NCBI GenBank assembly: GCA_965212125.1
Contig: OZ243045.1
Span: 372,001 to 436,000, forward strand
Origin: CAYRJD01 sp965212125
GTDB taxonomy: Bacteria; Actinomycetota; Acidimicrobiia; Acidimicrobiales; Poriferisodalaceae
DNA: 64,000 nucleotides
Reading direction: 5' to 3'
The stretch's first letter is position 1. The number at the start of each line of letters is the position of its first letter. The position numbers and the translations under genes were made by a program. Shown here one piece after another: positions 16,812 to 26,015 of this stretch. Below the pieces are notes generated by a model. That model ran no database searches. It was not told where the DNA came from and saw nothing but the letters and a program-made list of their open reading frames with translations.

Positions 16812-17639
16812 GTGAATGACGTTTTGAGGATGCGCCAAAAAGTTGGTGCCGCGCTTTACTACGTCCCGCTGGTCGGCTATTTCGCTCGCCGCGACCTGAA
16901 AGCCGTCTACAAGCGCAGCATCTTGGGCTGGACATGGTCTTTGCTGAATCCGCTGGCCACCATTGTCGTGTACAGCTTTGTGTTCTCAATTGTGTTTAGA
17001 GCCGTACCGCCACCCACGGCCAGCGGCACCAGCAATTTTGCTGTGTTCTTGTTCAGCGGCCTGGTGGCTTGGTCGTTCTTTTCAGCGCTGGTGACCGGTT
17101 CATTGCAATGGATTACTGAGATAGGCGACCTGCGACGCAAGGTCTACTTTCCGTCAGAGGCGGCGGTGTTCGGCAGCGCCATCGCAGCCGCGGCTCAGAC
17201 CGGCATTGAAGCGGTGGTGCTAATAGCGATCATGGTCATCATCACGAACGTTGGCTTTACCACCCTGCTTGTGATCCCGCTATTGATAATGACCGGATTG
17301 TTCGGGCTGGGTATCGGGCTAGCCCTGTCGGTGATTAACTCCAGCTTTCGTGACGTGCAATACCTGGTGGGGATCGTTTTGCAGGCGCTGTTCTTTTTGA
17401 CGCCCATCGTTTATCCACTCAGCAGCGTGCCCGATGATGCGTGGGGCGGCTGGCCGCTGCGGCTGGTGGAAGCCAACCCGGTAAACCAGTTTGTTTCGTC
17501 CATAAGAGATGTCGTGTACCTGCTTGAATGGCCCAGCGTTGGCAGCTGGCTAATCATGTTGGCGCTGTCGCTGGGGACGTTTTCGCTGGGGTGGTGGTTC
17601 TTTGCCCGCAACTCAATGCGGATAAGCGAGGACATGTAG
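16812..17639 (+). CDS. Polysaccharide ABC exporter, permease (Wzm/TagG-like)
   Basis: A 275-residue ABC-2 permease with about six hydrophobic segments. The amphipathic start RDLKAVYKRSILGWTWSLLN and LFSGLVAWSFFS are typical of Wzm/TagG/RfbA permeases that export lipid-linked polysaccharide or teichoic-acid-like polymers. Its stop directly abuts the GTG start of the ATPase gene, so the two are translated together. GTG start at 16812. The cargo is inferred to be a glycan made by the glycosyltransferases downstream. Confidence 0.9.
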   Translation: MNDVLRMRQKVGAALYYVPLVGYFARRDLKAVYKRSILGWTWSLLNPLATIVVYSFVFSIVFRAVPPPTASGTSNFAVFLFSGLVAWSFFSALVTGSLQWITEIGDLRRKVYFPSEAAVFGSAIAAAAQTGIEAVVLIAIMVIITNVGFTTLLVIPLLIMTGLFGLGIGLALSVINSSFRDVQYLVGIVLQALFFLTPIVYPLSSVPDDAWGGWPLRLVEANPVNQFVSSIRDVVYLLEWPSVGSWLIMLALSLGTFSLGWWFFARNSMRISEDM

Positions 17640-18428
17640 GTGGCGGCGTCAACGGCAGCAACGGCGACAGCGACGGGTGCTACACCGATGGCCGTCACGG
17701 TTAAGAACGTCTCAAAGACTTATTCAATAAGGCACGACCGGGCACATTCGCTCAAAGAAGCGGTGGTGCGCCGTCGTTATTGGCGTGATGTCCAGGAGTT
17801 TGAAGCCCTGACCAACGTAAGCCTGGAGATTCCGGCTGGCACGTTCTATGGGATCATCGGACACAACGGCTCCGGCAAAACAACGCTGCTGAAACTGATA
17901 GCCGGGATACATGGAGCCACTTCGGGCGAGGTTGGGGTGAGCGGCCGCCTGGCTGCGCTGTTGGAGCTTGGCTCTGGTTTTCACCCCGAGCTAAGCGGGC
18001 GCGACAACATTTATCTGAACGCCGCCATTATGGGCATGAGGCGAAATCAGATTGATGAGGTCATTGACTCCATCATTGATTTCGCCGACATTGGCGACTT
18101 TGCCGACGCGCCGGTGAAGGTGCTCTCCAGCGGGATGTATGTCCGTTTAGGTTTCGCAGTGTCGGTGCATGTTCAGGCTGACATTTTGTTGCTGGACGAG
18201 GTCATTGCGGTGGGCGATGAAGATTTTCAGCGAAAGTGCCTGGAGCGGTTAGCCATTATGAAGGCCGCTGGCACCACGATTGTTTTGGTATCGCACTCCC
18301 AGCCACTCATTGCAAAATACTGCGACGAAGCGGCTTGGTTGGATCACGGCCAGCTGCGCGCTACCGGGCCGGCGAGCGAAGTCAGCGCGGCTTACATTGA
18401 ATCGGTCGAGCAAGAGCAGCGGCCCTAA
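17640..18428 (+). CDS. Polysaccharide ABC exporter, ATP-binding subunit (Wzt/TagH-like)
   Basis: A 262-residue ABC ATPase: Walker A GHNGSGKTT (about 74-82), the signature LSSGMYVRLGFAVS, Walker B ILLLDEV, and the H-loop VSHS. The long linker between the first strand and Walker A (HSLKEAVVRRRYWRDVQEF) is typical of the polysaccharide-exporting subfamily. There is no C-terminal carbohydrate-binding domain, so export probably does not depend on recognising a capped non-reducing end. It forms one unit with the preceding permease. Confidence 0.92.
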   Translation: MAASTAATATATGATPMAVTVKNVSKTYSIRHDRAHSLKEAVVRRRYWRDVQEFEALTNVSLEIPAGTFYGIIGHNGSGKTTLLKLIAGIHGATSGEVGVSGRLAALLELGSGFHPELSGRDNIYLNAAIMGMRRNQIDEVIDSIIDFADIGDFADAPVKVLSSGMYVRLGFAVSVHVQADILLLDEVIAVGDEDFQRKCLERLAIMKAAGTTIVLVSHSQPLIAKYCDEAAWLDHGQLRATGPASEVSAAYIESVEQEQRP

Positions 18429-18464
18429 ATCAAGAGCAGCACTAAACAGCACGAGGAGCGCACC

Positions 18465-20003
18465 ATGCCAAACATCGTTCAGATTGACAATTTCACTGTT
18501 GCTAACGCTGGCGCAGCTGGCCGGGAACAAGCATCTGGCGCCGTAACAGACCGGGCGGTGCGATCCGACGATTTGGAAGCAGCGGGGGCTGAGCCTGAGT
18601 TTTTGCGAGCGGCTGGCTTCAAAGGCGAGCTGGGGCAGACGCTGATGTTTCCGCAAGGAGAGACAGCGGTCGTAGCCGTTGGCTTGGGCAGCGATGCGCT
18701 AACCGAACCTGCGCTACGAAAAGCGGCGGCGGAGGTGTATCGCTGCGCTAGCCGCATGGAATCGCTGGCTACATCTTTGCCGGTTGTTGCGGCGGATGAG
18801 TTGGGCTCCGCAACCGCTCTGGCCGCAACCGTCGAAGCGATAATGCTGGCGTCTTATCGCTTTGATGAATTCAAAGGAACAAGCGATGAGCCAGCTGATG
18901 AGCCAACGCTGCAGGAGATTTTGCTAATAGCGCCAGCTGATCTGACAGCAGATGAAACCGACAAGGCGCTTGCGCGCGGTGCCGCAATGGCCAACGCGAT
19001 AGCAACGGCGCGCGATTTGGTGAACAGCCCGGCCGGCAGTCTCACCCCATCTCGGCTGGCAGATGCAGCCGTGGCGGCCGTGCTTGCTACTGGGTCTGCT
19101 GATCTGGGGCAGGGCGGTAATCCTGCTGAGAACCCCAACGGGGGAGAAATCACAACGGAGGTTTGGGATAAGGCGCGCCTGGAAAAAGAGCGCTGCGCGG
19201 GCCTGCTTGGCGTCAATGCCGGATCAACCGAAGAACCCCGACTGGTGCGCATTACTTACACGCCATCCACGCAACCCGCGGCGACGATCTACCTGGTTGG
19301 AAAAGGGATCACGTTTGACACTGGCGGCCTAAATCTGAAGTCCTTTGAGGGCATGCAGAGTATGAAGACAGACATGGGGGGAGCCGCGGCCGTGATCGGC
19401 GCAATGTCGGCCATAAGCCGCCTGGCACCCAACGTTGCGGTCACCGGCATCTGCTGTTGCACGGATAACCAGCCCGGCCCTGATGCCACCAAGCCGGGCG
19501 ATGTGCTGCGCTACCGCAACGGCACCACGGTTGAGGTGCTCAACACCGATGCGGAAGGCCGGCTAGTTATGGCCGACGGGCTAGTCATCGCCGCTGAGCA
19601 GTCACCCGATTTGATCGTTGACGTTGCAACGCTCACGGGGGCGTGCGTGGTTGCGCTAGGTGACAAATACGCCGGCCTGATGAGCAACAGCGACACCGCG
19701 GCAGACAAGGCAATGTCGGCCGCCCGCTCCGCCGGTGAGTTGGTGTGGCACCTGCCACTGCCGGATGAATATCGCAAGCAGCTTGATTCGCAAGTGGCCG
19801 ACCTTCGCAACATTGGTAAGGGTCGCTATGGCGGCGCTCTGACGGCTGGCCTGTTTCTGCAAGAGTTCGTTGGCGACAATGACTGGCTCCACCTCGACAT
19901 AGCCGGTCCGGTGACAACCGACTCGGCCGAGGGTGAGCTAGCCAAAGGCGCCACCGGATTTGGTGTGCGAACCCTTGTCAACCTTGTTCTCGGTTTTAGC
20001 TGA
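18465..20003 (+). CDS. pepA: Leucyl aminopeptidase (M17)
   Basis: A 512-residue cytosolic aminopeptidase that removes N-terminal residues from peptides using two metal ions. The C-terminal catalytic domain has VGKGITFDTGGLNLK and the family signature NTDAEGRL (360-367); the divergent N-terminal domain is normal for the family. ATG at 18465 follows an AGGAG ribosome-binding site. The upstream gap carries a short repeat of CAAGAGCAGC (18411 and 18431). Confidence 0.93.
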   Translation: MPNIVQIDNFTVANAGAAGREQASGAVTDRAVRSDDLEAAGAEPEFLRAAGFKGELGQTLMFPQGETAVVAVGLGSDALTEPALRKAAAEVYRCASRMESLATSLPVVAADELGSATALAATVEAIMLASYRFDEFKGTSDEPADEPTLQEILLIAPADLTADETDKALARGAAMANAIATARDLVNSPAGSLTPSRLADAAVAAVLATGSADLGQGGNPAENPNGGEITTEVWDKARLEKERCAGLLGVNAGSTEEPRLVRITYTPSTQPAATIYLVGKGITFDTGGLNLKSFEGMQSMKTDMGGAAAVIGAMSAISRLAPNVAVTGICCCTDNQPGPDATKPGDVLRYRNGTTVEVLNTDAEGRLVMADGLVIAAEQSPDLIVDVATLTGACVVALGDKYAGLMSNSDTAADKAMSAARSAGELVWHLPLPDEYRKQLDSQVADLRNIGKGRYGGALTAGLFLQEFVGDNDWLHLDIAGPVTTDSAEGELAKGATGFGVRTLVNLVLGFS

Positions 20004-20048
20004 CGGGTGATTTAGTTGATGGGTGGCTTGACCGACGGATGATTTACC
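20001..20048. repeat. Three imperfect 16-base units at the pepA / unknown-gene junction
   Basis: Units starting near 20001, 20017 and 20033 resemble TGACGGGTGATTTAGT. The first begins with the pepA stop. The other two run into the 3' end of the convergent reverse-strand gene and encode its last residues. Several stop codons in different plus-strand frames result. Confidence 0.75.
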
Positions 20049-20716
20049 GCTGTCGCCCATGACCAAGCAGTAGCACGCTGAGCTCTGGCAACGTCAATGT
20101 TCAGCGCTATCAGCTTTTCCGCCGTCTCGTGCAACCCATGCCCCATATCTAAAAAGCATTTCGCAAGCATGCGAACCTCGGCGTCGTCAATCTCGTGAAC
20201 CTGATGAGTTCGCGACCACGCCTGCACTTCATCTCTTAGATTGTGCGGCAACTGGGTGTACAGATGCTCAGGCAAAGGCGGTATTGCGGCTCGCACTTCC
20301 AAAGTGCTCGCGTCCAAACGATTAGCCATACCGAAGAGGCAGGTTCGCTCAATGGTCCGCATCAAGGCACTATTGCGACCACCTTTGTGACCGAGGCCTA
20401 GGCGACGGGCAAGTACCGATAGTTCGAAAACCACGCTGACATCGGATGATGCCGGACCAGCGGCAGCAAGCTCGCGTGCGGTCAACCGCAAGAACCACAC
20501 TGAGCTGGGGCCAAGCACACTCATCCAGAATCTCTCAACGTAAGCCGAGCGTGGGTCGTAATACCGATAATCCTGGCGTGGATCAATCAGCGGACTTATA
20601 CGCAGAAAGCCCGGAACCGGGTATTGCGGTTTCTTGTGCGGAGGGTTTTTGGGTGGGGGTCTTTTGCGTGGGGTATTTGATGATGGATTATCACCCATCA
20701 CAGGTGTGTCACTCAT
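20012..20716 (-). CDS. Unrecognised protein with Pro/Lys-rich N-terminus
   Basis: A 234-residue soluble protein; I do not recognise the family. The first 35 residues are rich in Pro, Lys and Asn (RKRPPPKNPPHKKPQYP) and probably disordered and basic. The rest looks mainly helical, with segments such as VERFWMSVLGPSSVWFLRL and HKGGRNSALMRTIERTCLFG. That pattern could fit a DNA- or nucleotide-associated helical domain, but no motif supports it. The ATG at 20716 has a good AAAGGA site. Base composition near the start is more AT-rich than its neighbours. It is convergent with pepA and divergent from the sirtuin gene, so it is transcribed alone. Confidence 0.75.
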   Translation of the reverse strand: MSDTPVMGDNPSSNTPRKRPPPKNPPHKKPQYPVPGFLRISPLIDPRQDYRYYDPRSAYVERFWMSVLGPSSVWFLRLTARELAAAGPASSDVSVVFELSVLARRLGLGHKGGRNSALMRTIERTCLFGMANRLDASTLEVRAAIPPLPEHLYTQLPHNLRDEVQAWSRTHQVHEIDDAEVRMLAKCFLDMGHGLHETAEKLIALNIDVARAQRATAWSWATAVNHPSVKPPIN

Positions 20717-20847
20717 AAGGATTTCCTTTTGTGTTATCCAGACTCGCCGAGTAAGACAGCAGGGCTGCTTTGTTTCGGTAAAGATCTGGGAAATTAGTAA
20801 TTAGCCAAAAAGTATGAAGATCAACTAAACGTGTCAAGGGGAATTAA
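20717..20847. promoter_or_regulatory. AT-rich divergent promoter region
   Basis: At 131 bases this is the longest gene-free stretch in the window. It is clearly richer in A and T than its surroundings and contains AAAGGA for the reverse gene and AAGGGGA for the sirtuin gene. A small GCAGGGCTGC inverted repeat lies near 20758. Promoters for both genes are expected here. Confidence 0.45.
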
Positions 20848-21633
20848 TTGCCTGAAATAGCTGACCCAGCCAGCGAGCTATCCGCCGACCCCGCGATGGC
20901 CGCCGCAACTCGCCTGATGAAGGAGTCGCAACGTGTAACCGTGCTCACAGGAGCCGGCATTTCAACCGACTCCGGCATCCCAGATTTTCGTGGGCCACAG
21001 GGCATATGGACAAAGAACCCCGAAGCCGAACGCAAGTCCACGTTGCAGAACTATCTGGCAGATCCGCAGGCGCGCCGCGAAGCCTGGCGGTCGCGACTTG
21101 ATCATCGGTCTTTGTCGGCGGAACCCAACGATGGGCATCGCGCGCTGGTGCGCCTGCAAGAGCAATCCAAGCTGGTGGCACTGCTGACGCAAAACGTTGA
21201 CGGGCTGCATCAGATTGCGGGCATTCGGCCGGACAAGGTTGTGGAGGTGCACGGCACCATTCGCGAGGTCGCCTGCCTGGAGTGCGACTACCGCGACGAC
21301 ATTCAGATTGCTTTTGATCGGGTGCGCGGCGGCGAGGAAGATCCGGATTGTCCTATCTGCGGCGGCATCCTAAAGAGTGCCACCATTTCCTTTGGGCAAG
21401 CGCTGCGGCAGCAGGATCTGATGCGGGCTCAGCTAGCCGCCGAGAACTGCGACGTAATGCTGGCGATTGGGTCAACGCTGGCGGTCTATCCGATCGCCGC
21501 CGTAGTGCCGACCGCTATCAGCGCGGGCGCCAAGGTAATCATCTTGAACGCGGAGCCGACCGAGATGGACGACCTCGCGGACTACGTGCTGCGACACTCA
21601 ATTTCGGACGCGCTGCCGCTATTGCTGGGCTGA
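20848..21633 (+). CDS. NAD-dependent protein deacylase, sirtuin
   Basis: A 261-residue Sir2-family enzyme that removes acyl groups from lysines using NAD. It shows the NAD-binding GAGISTDSGIPDFRG (from residue 35), LLTQNVDGLH, the catalytic His135 in VEVHGTIREVAC, and four zinc cysteines (143/146 and 168/171, as CLEC and CPIC). The length is normal for the bacterial CobB-like class. The TTG start at 20848 lies after AAGGGGA. An acyl-CoA-related target such as acetyl-CoA synthetase is common for the family but is not shown here. Confidence 0.92.
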   Translation: MPEIADPASELSADPAMAAATRLMKESQRVTVLTGAGISTDSGIPDFRGPQGIWTKNPEAERKSTLQNYLADPQARREAWRSRLDHRSLSAEPNDGHRALVRLQEQSKLVALLTQNVDGLHQIAGIRPDKVVEVHGTIREVACLECDYRDDIQIAFDRVRGGEEDPDCPICGGILKSATISFGQALRQQDLMRAQLAAENCDVMLAIGSTLAVYPIAAVVPTAISAGAKVIILNAEPTEMDDLADYVLRHSISDALPLLLG

Positions 21634-21657
21634 GTTGGCTCGGTAGACTCAGGCTCA

Positions 21658-22827
21658 ATGCCGACTTTTCGTGAGCTATTAACACAAACCAAACAACGCA
21701 TCAAAGAGGTGGATACCGCAGGTGCAGAGGAAATCATCGCCAGCAACGACGCCGTTGTGGTGCTCGATGTGCGGGAGCCCGATGAGTACGAGCAAGGGGC
21801 TATCCCGGAAGCCATTCATATTCCGCGCGGCCACCTTGAATCGCAAATCGAAAGCCGAGTAACTGACCGCGACGCGCAGATTGTTGTGTATTGCGCCGGT
21901 GGAGTGCGCTCGGCTTTCGCAGCCGAAACGCTTGAGCAGCTCGGCTACTCAGACGTGGTGTCAATGGACGGTGGCTTTGGCCGCTGGAAAGACGAAGGTC
22001 GTGCCTGGACGACGCCGGCCTCCCTAAGCGCGGATCAGCGCAACCGTTATCAACGGCACCTGCTCTTGCCGGAGGTGGGCGAGGCCGGACAGAACATGCT
22101 GCTCAATGCCAAGGTGCTGCTGCTGGGTGCGGGTGGCTTAGGGTCGCCGGCGGCTCTGTATCTGGCTGCGGCTGGCATCGGAACCATCGGGATAATTGAC
22201 ATGGACGTGGTGGATGAGTCCAACCTTCAGCGTCAGGTGCTGCACAACTCTGAACGCATCGGGGAGCGCAAGGTGGATTCCGCCAAAAAAACGCTTACCG
22301 CTCTGAACCCGGACGTGAATGTCGTTACTTACGACGTGCGCCTGGGTGCCGACAACGTGCTAGATGTTTTGGACGGGTGGGATGTGATTGTTGACGGGGC
22401 AGACAATTTCCCAAGTCGCTACCTGCTAAATGACGCCTCGGTGAAACTGGGCATTCCGGTAGTGCATGGTTCAATTTTCCGTTTTGAGGGGCAGGTCACC
22501 GTGTTTGATCCGCTCAACGGCCCCACCTACCGCGACTACATCCCGGAGCCGCCGCCGCCGGAGCTTGCTCCTTCATGCGCCGAAGCTGGCGTGTTGGGCG
22601 TGCTGCCAGGAATAGTCGGAACCATTCAGGCGCTGGAGGCCATCAAGCTCATTCTTGGCTTGGGCGACACCTTGGCCGGGCGCATCTTGGCGTTTGATTC
22701 CCTGGAGATGTCGTTTAGGGAGTTTCGGCTGAAGGTTGATCCAGCCAACAAGGTCACCTACGAAAATCGTGAGAACATTCAGGTTGTTGAGCTAGACGGC
22801 TTGTGCAGCCCGGCCTTGGCTGGCTAG
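21658..22827 (+). CDS. Rhodanese-ThiF/MoeB fusion (sulfur-carrier adenylyltransferase)
   Basis: A 389-residue fusion. Residues 20-120 form a rhodanese domain with active-site Cys79 in YCAGGVRS. Residues 125-370 form an E1-like adenylyltransferase (RYQRHLLLPEVG, GAGGLGSPAALYL, DMDVVDESNLQRQ, PSCAEAGVLGVLPG). Such proteins adenylate and sulfurate the C-terminus of a small sulfur carrier for molybdopterin, thiamine or cysteine synthesis. The order is reversed relative to MoeZ, where rhodanese follows ThiF. The C-terminal zinc CPxC pair usual after FRELKL is missing (DPANKVTYENREN instead), and no upstream pair is seen. ATG start at 21658. Confidence 0.88.
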   Translation: MPTFRELLTQTKQRIKEVDTAGAEEIIASNDAVVVLDVREPDEYEQGAIPEAIHIPRGHLESQIESRVTDRDAQIVVYCAGGVRSAFAAETLEQLGYSDVVSMDGGFGRWKDEGRAWTTPASLSADQRNRYQRHLLLPEVGEAGQNMLLNAKVLLLGAGGLGSPAALYLAAAGIGTIGIIDMDVVDESNLQRQVLHNSERIGERKVDSAKKTLTALNPDVNVVTYDVRLGADNVLDVLDGWDVIVDGADNFPSRYLLNDASVKLGIPVVHGSIFRFEGQVTVFDPLNGPTYRDYIPEPPPPELAPSCAEAGVLGVLPGIVGTIQALEAIKLILGLGDTLAGRILAFDSLEMSFREFRLKVDPANKVTYENRENIQVVELDGLCSPALAG

Positions 22828-22880
22828 CTAGCCAACCACAGGGCAAGCCAGTCTCCTGGCGGCTTGTACGCTGAATCGGA

Positions 22881-24248
22881 GTGATCGCAAAGCGTTTTGT
22901 TGTAGTAGGCGGCGGACCGGGCGGTCACGCCGCGGCAACCAACGCAGCCCGATTAGGAGCCGAAGTCACGCTGATTGAGCGCGATGTCATGGGCGGTGCG
23001 GCGCACCTGCTTGATTGCGTGCCATCAAAAACGATGATTTCCACCGGGTCGGCCTTGTCGTTTGCCAACCGCCTAGACGACATGGGACTAGCCACCGTCA
23101 AGACGAGCATTGACGTCCCGCAGCTTGCTAACCGCATAGAAAGCATCAAAGAGCGCTTGTCGCAAGTTGATACCGAAATGCTGCAAAGCCAAGGCGTTCG
23201 GATTCTGCGCGGGTCGGGGCGTTTGGACGGACCCAATCGGATAGTCGCTGATACCGCTGACGGGCAAGTTGAGCTGGACGCAGATGTGGTCGTGCTGGCG
23301 ACCGGCAGCCGGCCCCGCATTCCCGACTGGGCTGAGATTGACGGCGAACGCATCATGACGACACGCGATGCCTACCCACCCAAAGAAATCCCCGAACATC
23401 TGATAGTGGTTGGCTCCGGCGTTACCGGTGTTGAGTTTGTGCATATGTTCACTTCGCTCGGTGCCCGGGTGACGCTGATCGTCAGCCGCCAGCAGGTGCT
23501 GCCAAATAAAGACCCGGAAGCGGCTGCGGCTTTAGAAAACACCTTCCTGAGCCATGGCGTGAGCCTGCTGAAGGGCGCACGCGCTACTTCTATCAAGCGC
23601 GACGGCGAGATCGTGGAAGTGAAATGCGGCGACGGGCGCGCTGTTGCAGGGTCGCATGCGCTCGTTGCGATCGGGTCGATTCCAAACAGCGAAGACCTAG
23701 GGATTGAGACCACAAAGATTGAGACGAGTGAGTTGGGGCACATCCTGGTTGATCACAACTTGCTGACCGCTGAGCCAGACATCTACGTTGCTGGTGACTT
23801 GTCGGGCAAGCTGCCCTTGTCGTCGGTAGCTGTCATGCAGGGCTACAAAATTGCGGAGCACGCTCTGGGGATGCATCGCGATCGACCACATCGCCATATT
23901 GATTATGAAGCGGCGGCCTCGGCGGTGTTTACTGAACCGGAAATAGCCGAAGTGGGCTTAGCGGAGGCGGAGGCTTTTGCGACCGGTCGCAAGATCCGTG
24001 TTACCAAGGTTCCGTTCGGCTCAAACGCGAAGGCGCTGATAGACGAAAGTCCCGAAGGGTTTGTGAAGATAGTTTCCGATCCCATGACCGCTCAGGTGCT
24101 GGGTGGTTGCATCGTTGGCAAGCACGCCGCTGAGTTGATTTCGGTGCTGGCGCTGGCGGTGACCGCCGAGCTGCGCGTGCAAGACATCGCCGAAAGCTTG
24201 TTTGTGTATCCGTCGCTATCTGAAGCGATATCTGAGGCTGCGACGTAG
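22881..24248 (+). CDS. lpdA: NAD(P)H-quinone dehydrogenase LpdA-type
   Basis: A 455-residue flavoprotein of the disulfide-reductase family: FAD motif VVGGGPGGHAAATNAA, NAD motif VVGSGVTGVEF, the second FAD motif DIYVAGDL, and a dimerisation domain. In the redox-active segment (GGAAHLLDCVPSK) only Cys46 remains and Ala41 replaces the first cysteine, so it cannot be a dihydrolipoamide dehydrogenase. Mycobacterial LpdA (Rv3303c) has the same change and reduces quinones. GTG start at 22881, with 53 bases before it. Confidence 0.87.
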   Translation: MIAKRFVVVGGGPGGHAAATNAARLGAEVTLIERDVMGGAAHLLDCVPSKTMISTGSALSFANRLDDMGLATVKTSIDVPQLANRIESIKERLSQVDTEMLQSQGVRILRGSGRLDGPNRIVADTADGQVELDADVVVLATGSRPRIPDWAEIDGERIMTTRDAYPPKEIPEHLIVVGSGVTGVEFVHMFTSLGARVTLIVSRQQVLPNKDPEAAAALENTFLSHGVSLLKGARATSIKRDGEIVEVKCGDGRAVAGSHALVAIGSIPNSEDLGIETTKIETSELGHILVDHNLLTAEPDIYVAGDLSGKLPLSSVAVMQGYKIAEHALGMHRDRPHRHIDYEAAASAVFTEPEIAEVGLAEAEAFATGRKIRVTKVPFGSNAKALIDESPEGFVKIVSDPMTAQVLGGCIVGKHAAELISVLALAVTAELRVQDIAESLFVYPSLSEAISEAAT

Positions 24249-24299
24249 CTAGCCGGCGCGCTAGGCCTGCGCTGAGCATCTGCCTGCCTGGCGGTAGCT

Positions 24300-26015
24300 T
24301 TGAACGCTGTGAGCAGCGGCCAATCTGTGCGATCTAGACGGTCTTCGCTCGCCATCGTCGGTTTAATTTCGCTGGCTGGGCTGACCTTGATCTTGGGGCT
24401 GTCTTCAGTCGCGCTGGGCTACACCACCTGGCGGCTAGGGCAAATTGATCGGCTGGAAGTGGCGGGATCGCTTACCGACGCCCCGTCTGATCCGATCACC
24501 GCGCGCGATGTCATAGCCAGCAATGGCGCCGACGGCAGTGCTGGTGGCGGCGCTGGCAGCGGTTCCAGCGGCGGTGCCAACGACGACAGCCTCAGCGGCG
24601 TTGCGGGCGGAAACGCGGCGGGCGAAGCGTCTGCCGATTCCGATGCCCAACGAAACCGTGCCGCTAGCAACAACAGAAACAGCAACGGCATAGGCAAAGT
24701 CACCAGCCGCACAGTCAGCCCCGGTGAGAACTACCTGCTAGTCGGCACCGACAGCATCACCGGTTTTGACGCTGACGATCCGGTGGCGCACTTGCGATCT
24801 GCAAATAGTCATCTGGCCGACACGATCATCGTCGCACGCTTACGTGAAGACGGAACGATCGCTTTGTTATCGATCCCGCGCGACCTGCTGGTCAACATCG
24901 CCGGCACCAGCCGCATCGAAAAAATCAACAGCGCCTACAACATTGACCCCACCCCGCATCTGCGCGCCGCCCGCCTTATCGACACGATTGAGAATGAGCT
25001 CGGCATCACGCTGCAGCATTACGCGGAGATCGATCTGGACGGTTTTCGTCAGCTAATCAACGGGGTGAATGGTGTTGATGTGTATTTCGAAAAACCCTTG
25101 CGTGACCGCAGCAAGGGCGACTACGACAATCCCGCGCCAGACAGTTCCGAGTTCACCATTGATGCCGGTTGGCAGTTGCTTGATGGTGATCAGGCTTTGG
25201 CTTATGTGCGTAGCCGCCATTTGTACGAACAAAACGAAGACGGCAGCTGGCAGCGTAAGGGTGTGTGGAACGATTTGGAGCGCAACCAACGTCAGCGTGA
25301 GTTCCTAATTGACGCCATCGAACAAGTAGCCAACGATTTTTTGTCTAACCCATTTGACCTGCGGATTGGTTTGACGGTGGCGGCGGATGCCCTGACAACT
25401 TCGGACACCCTTAATGTGGTTACTGACGGTTTGCGTTTGGTGGATCAGTTCCGTGGCATTGATTTTGACACCGACGTAGAGGAATATGAGTTGTCGGTGA
25501 GAGATGTGGTTGAGCCTGGCCGTTGGTCGTTGGCGCTGCACAACGAAGCGCACAACCAAAAAGTGCTGGACGTGTTTCGCGGAATCGGTGTGGACGATGT
25601 GGTGGAGCAGCGCGTAAACGTGCTTGTCAGCGGTGACAATCGCTGGCAAATAACTGAGGAGCTAACGACGCTTGGTTTCCAGGCGCGTGTCGCCGGAGAA
25701 AATCCCGTCCCTGCGGCTAGCTCCGCAACTGGCACAGCAACTGGCACAGCCGCCCAGCAAACAACGCTCGCCTACGGGTCGCAGGGTCGCTTTGCTGCGG
25801 CGCTGTTGCTGAGCCATCTGGAGGAGGACGTGGTTTTGGTTGGTGATCCGTCACTAGGCGAAAACACCATTGCCCTGCATGTTTCAGGCGAAGATGCGTT
25901 CCCGATTATTAGCTCGGACTACCGCTTTGTTGATTTGCCGCCACCCCTACCCGCTTCATCTCAATCAGATCAATCAGACGAGCCCACATCTCAATCAGAC
26001 GAGCCCACATCGTGA
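24300..26015 (+). CDS. LytR-CpsA-Psr (LCP) family envelope glycopolymer ligase
   Basis: A 571-residue protein anchored by one N-terminal helix (about 17-40), then a Ser/Gly/Asn-rich spacer (about 74-130), an LCP domain from about residue 142 (NYLLVGTDS, SIPRDLLVNI, INSAYN, LGITLQHYAEIDLDGF) and a C-terminal LytR_C domain. LCP enzymes move glycopolymers from their polyprenyl carrier onto peptidoglycan outside the membrane. It heads a same-direction run with UDP-glucose dehydrogenase and two glycosyltransferases, which suits that role. The TTG at 24300 is the likely start. The C-terminal tail is encoded by an exact 21-base duplication that ends at the next start codon. Confidence 0.9.
   Translation: MNAVSSGQSVRSRRSSLAIVGLISLAGLTLILGLSSVALGYTTWRLGQIDRLEVAGSLTDAPSDPITARDVIASNGADGSAGGGAGSGSSGGANDDSLSGVAGGNAAGEASADSDAQRNRAASNNRNSNGIGKVTSRTVSPGENYLLVGTDSITGFDADDPVAHLRSANSHLADTIIVARLREDGTIALLSIPRDLLVNIAGTSRIEKINSAYNIDPTPHLRAARLIDTIENELGITLQHYAEIDLDGFRQLINGVNGVDVYFEKPLRDRSKGDYDNPAPDSSEFTIDAGWQLLDGDQALAYVRSRHLYEQNEDGSWQRKGVWNDLERNQRQREFLIDAIEQVANDFLSNPFDLRIGLTVAADALTTSDTLNVVTDGLRLVDQFRGIDFDTDVEEYELSVRDVVEPGRWSLALHNEAHNQKVLDVFRGIGVDDVVEQRVNVLVSGDNRWQITEELTTLGFQARVAGENPVPAASSATGTATGTAAQQTTLAYGSQGRFAAALLLSHLEEDVVLVGDPSLGENTIALHVSGEDAFPIISSDYRFVDLPPPLPASSQSDQSDEPTSQSDEPTS
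25970..26011. repeat. Exact 21-base tandem duplication at the LCP / ugd junction
   Basis: The unit at 25970-25990 is repeated exactly at 25991-26011, preceded by a 9-base partial copy. It encodes a repeated Ser-Asp-Glu-Pro-Thr tail on the LCP protein. The following GTG at 26012 starts the next gene. Confidence 0.92.

Noticed and set aside
22881..24248. Dihydrolipoamide dehydrogenase
   Set aside because: The redox-active disulfide is incomplete (Ala41 for Cys), as in LpdA quinone reductases.
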